Assembly: GCA_965644295.1 (NCBI GenBank)
Contig: CBFFRP010000247.1
Location: forward strand, 1 to 64,000
Length of the DNA: 64,000 nucleotides
Reading direction: 5' to 3'
Source of the DNA: Paraphysomonas bandaiensis
Taxonomy: Eukaryota; Chrysophyceae
Both the position numbers and the translations under genes were made by a program. How positions within the stretch are numbered: the first letter of the stretch is position 1; each line of letters opens with the position of its first letter. The notes under the pieces are model-generated. The model ran no database searches. It saw nothing but the letters and a program-made list of their open reading frames with translations, and was not told where the DNA came from. This document shows positions 62,493 to 64,000 of the stretch, piece by piece.

Positions 62493-62945
62493 ATGGTTTT
62501 AACACGAGAAGAGATCGATTCATGCCGCAAGGCTTTTCTCTCATATGATAAAGACAGGAGCGGTTCGATTGATATCGATGAATTGAGGGCTATATTACAA
62601 GTCATGAGATTGGAGCCCACTGAAGAAGAACTCAGAGCGATGCTAATGGATGTGGATGACACTAACAGCGGGGCGATAGACTTCACTGCATTCTTAAAGC
62701 TAATTGAGACGTTGAAACAAAAGCTGTCTCATATAGATAATCATAGAGACATGACGAATGCATGGCAAGCATGTGGTGGGCTTGCGGCTAAAGGTGGACG
62801 TGTGAGCAGAGATTCATTGGTCCAGATTATTCAAGAAGATTTTGGTCTTCTTATAGATGTTGATGAACTTCTCAAAGAAATTGATATCGATGACAATGGA
62901 GATGTTGAATTCGAAGAGTTCAAGAAATTTTTTCAATTTGAGTAG
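62493..62945 (+). CDS. Calmodulin-like EF-hand protein
   Basis: This intronless gene encodes 150 residues, the length of calmodulin. EF-hand 1 (DKDRSGSIDIDEL) is canonical. EF-hand 2 (DDTNSGAIDFTAF) has one extra residue and lacks the acidic residue at position 12. EF-hand 3 is lost (GGLAAKGGRVSRDSL). EF-hand 4 (DIDDNGDVEFEEF) is canonical. So two of four sites should bind calcium. It is more like calmodulin/centrin-type sensors than true calmodulin. It lies divergently to the CDPK gene, with the ATG 193 bp from the end of the ATAC array. Confidence 0.8.
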   Translation: MVLTREEIDSCRKAFLSYDKDRSGSIDIDELRAILQVMRLEPTEEELRAMLMDVDDTNSGAIDFTAFLKLIETLKQKLSHIDNHRDMTNAWQACGGLAAKGGRVSRDSLVQIIQEDFGLLIDVDELLKEIDIDDNGDVEFEEFKKFFQFE

Positions 62946-64000
62946 TAAATGTTGAATGTCCTGTTTGGTGTTGTCTCTACGGTGTTCTCTAGACATACTC
63001 ACCTTTGCTGTTGCTTCGTTACGGAGGAAATATTATACTATGACACGCACATTATGTTTTGAGCAGTAGCTTTAGTCGTGCGTATAAATGGTCAAAAATT
63101 GATGTATGTATATTATTTAGTGTTTCAATTTCCCACCCTCGTCTTAGTTATTGCACTTTCATAAGTATTGTAACAAGCTAATTGACGGGTCATAGCACAC
63201 ATGGATCAACTCATCTTCTATCAAACCTATAGGGTGGTCAGAAAATGTGCTTGTTAATAGCAGTATGGTCGAAGAAACTCTCAATATCTTAATCTAAATT
63301 CAAGAAATATATATTAACAGTGTGACTATAGGGTGTAGTGTGTAGGGCCTGGTACATTTACATTTGCCAAGCACAACATAGACCTCTACTCTCTCCCTCT
63401 GCCATCTCGGATGTTTATATAGAAGCAACATCCCACCACCCTACAAACACCTGTTCACCCCTCAGATTTTAGTCCTCACCTTCCTTGACAGAAATAGGCG
63501 GGTAACACGTTACCTCGCAGGTGCTATTATGTATCGTGCAGATCAAGAAAAACATAAATTCGGCCTCCTTCTCTCAGTATACGCGCGGTTATATGTAACC
63601 ATGTATAGGCCACGCAAGTATTTGTCGATCTTGTTAGGGTTTGCTTAGTGCCGCACATAAAATAGGCAATAGACACTGAAAGAAAAAACGAGGGGAGAGG
63701 AGGGCGCAAGCCTCTTTTTAGTTACCAAACAAGATGTATGCATCGCTTAGATTAATCAACACAATAAAGAATTGATCTTTATAATAGTAAAACAATGTTG
63801 TGATTATTAGAGTGTAAGTAATGAACACGATAGAGTGAAAATTATGAATAACAATATAGGACGTACTATCATGCACAACGGAATAGTTAGAAGTGTAACT
63901 GATAATGACGACGTTATGATGACGATCACGTATCTTCGACAGATACTCTCTCTAATTCAGTTCATGGTGTATTTCATTGAACATTATAACTCACAGATAC
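62946..64000. other. Intergenic to window end, no gene seen
   Basis: Short frames only, none with domains. An AT-rich end with no clear repeats. Confidence 0.4.

Overview
The window is nuclear DNA of a unicellular eukaryote, and its first 8 kb carry part of an integrated polinton-like virus. The host genes have short GT-AG introns, lie on both strands and are closely spaced. Genes for a calmodulin-binding transcription activator (CAMTA), a calcium-dependent protein kinase, a hybrid histidine kinase, an EF-hand/EMAP-like WD40 protein, and a Crinkler-type NTPase-nuclease relic occur together. That combination fits a flagellated protist, with a stramenopile as the most likely but unproven guess. 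It argues against a fungus, an animal or a prokaryote. No rRNA, tRNA or CRISPR array was recognised.

Region 1 (about 298-8,020) is very AT-rich and codes on the minus strand only. It holds a truncated family-B DNA polymerase, two small unknown proteins, a superfamily 3 helicase, a major capsid protein, a small basic protein, a probable penton (minor capsid) protein, and a run of small genes. That run includes two paralogues and traces of a third. Almost every gene has a TATA-rich promoter ending at or next to its ATG, and the capsid genes share a different upstream motif from the replication genes. The left edge cuts the polymerase at a 124/126-bp direct repeat, so this is a fragment of a virus and not a whole one. 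No packaging ATPase, protease or integrase is visible.

Region 2 (8-20 kb) holds a relic LTR, a DUF72 gene, a 1,064-bp TATG array, an F-box/ankyrin-like gene, two decayed Ty1/copia ends with LTRs, an orphan gene behind a hairpin-rich leader, and a membrane hybrid histidine kinase. Region 3 (20-41 kb) holds a giant EF-hand/EMAP-like WD40 gene, two coiled-coil genes, an EF-hand gene, a PUF60-like RNA-binding gene, more LTR relics and the broken Crinkler-like gene. Region 4 (41-54 kb) is largely housekeeping: glycine-cleavage T protein, an ER DnaJ co-chaperone (DNAJC3 type), CCT3, a hAT transposase relic, a Fic-domain gene and a sulfotransferase-like gene. Region 5 (54.5-63 kb) is a calcium-signalling stretch: CAMTA, a CDPK-like kinase and a calmodulin-like gene, with two long ATAC arrays directly upstream of their start codons.

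Exon limits are read by eye from splice signals and frame, so they are approximate. Family calls rest on motifs seen in the translated sequence; no database search was run.
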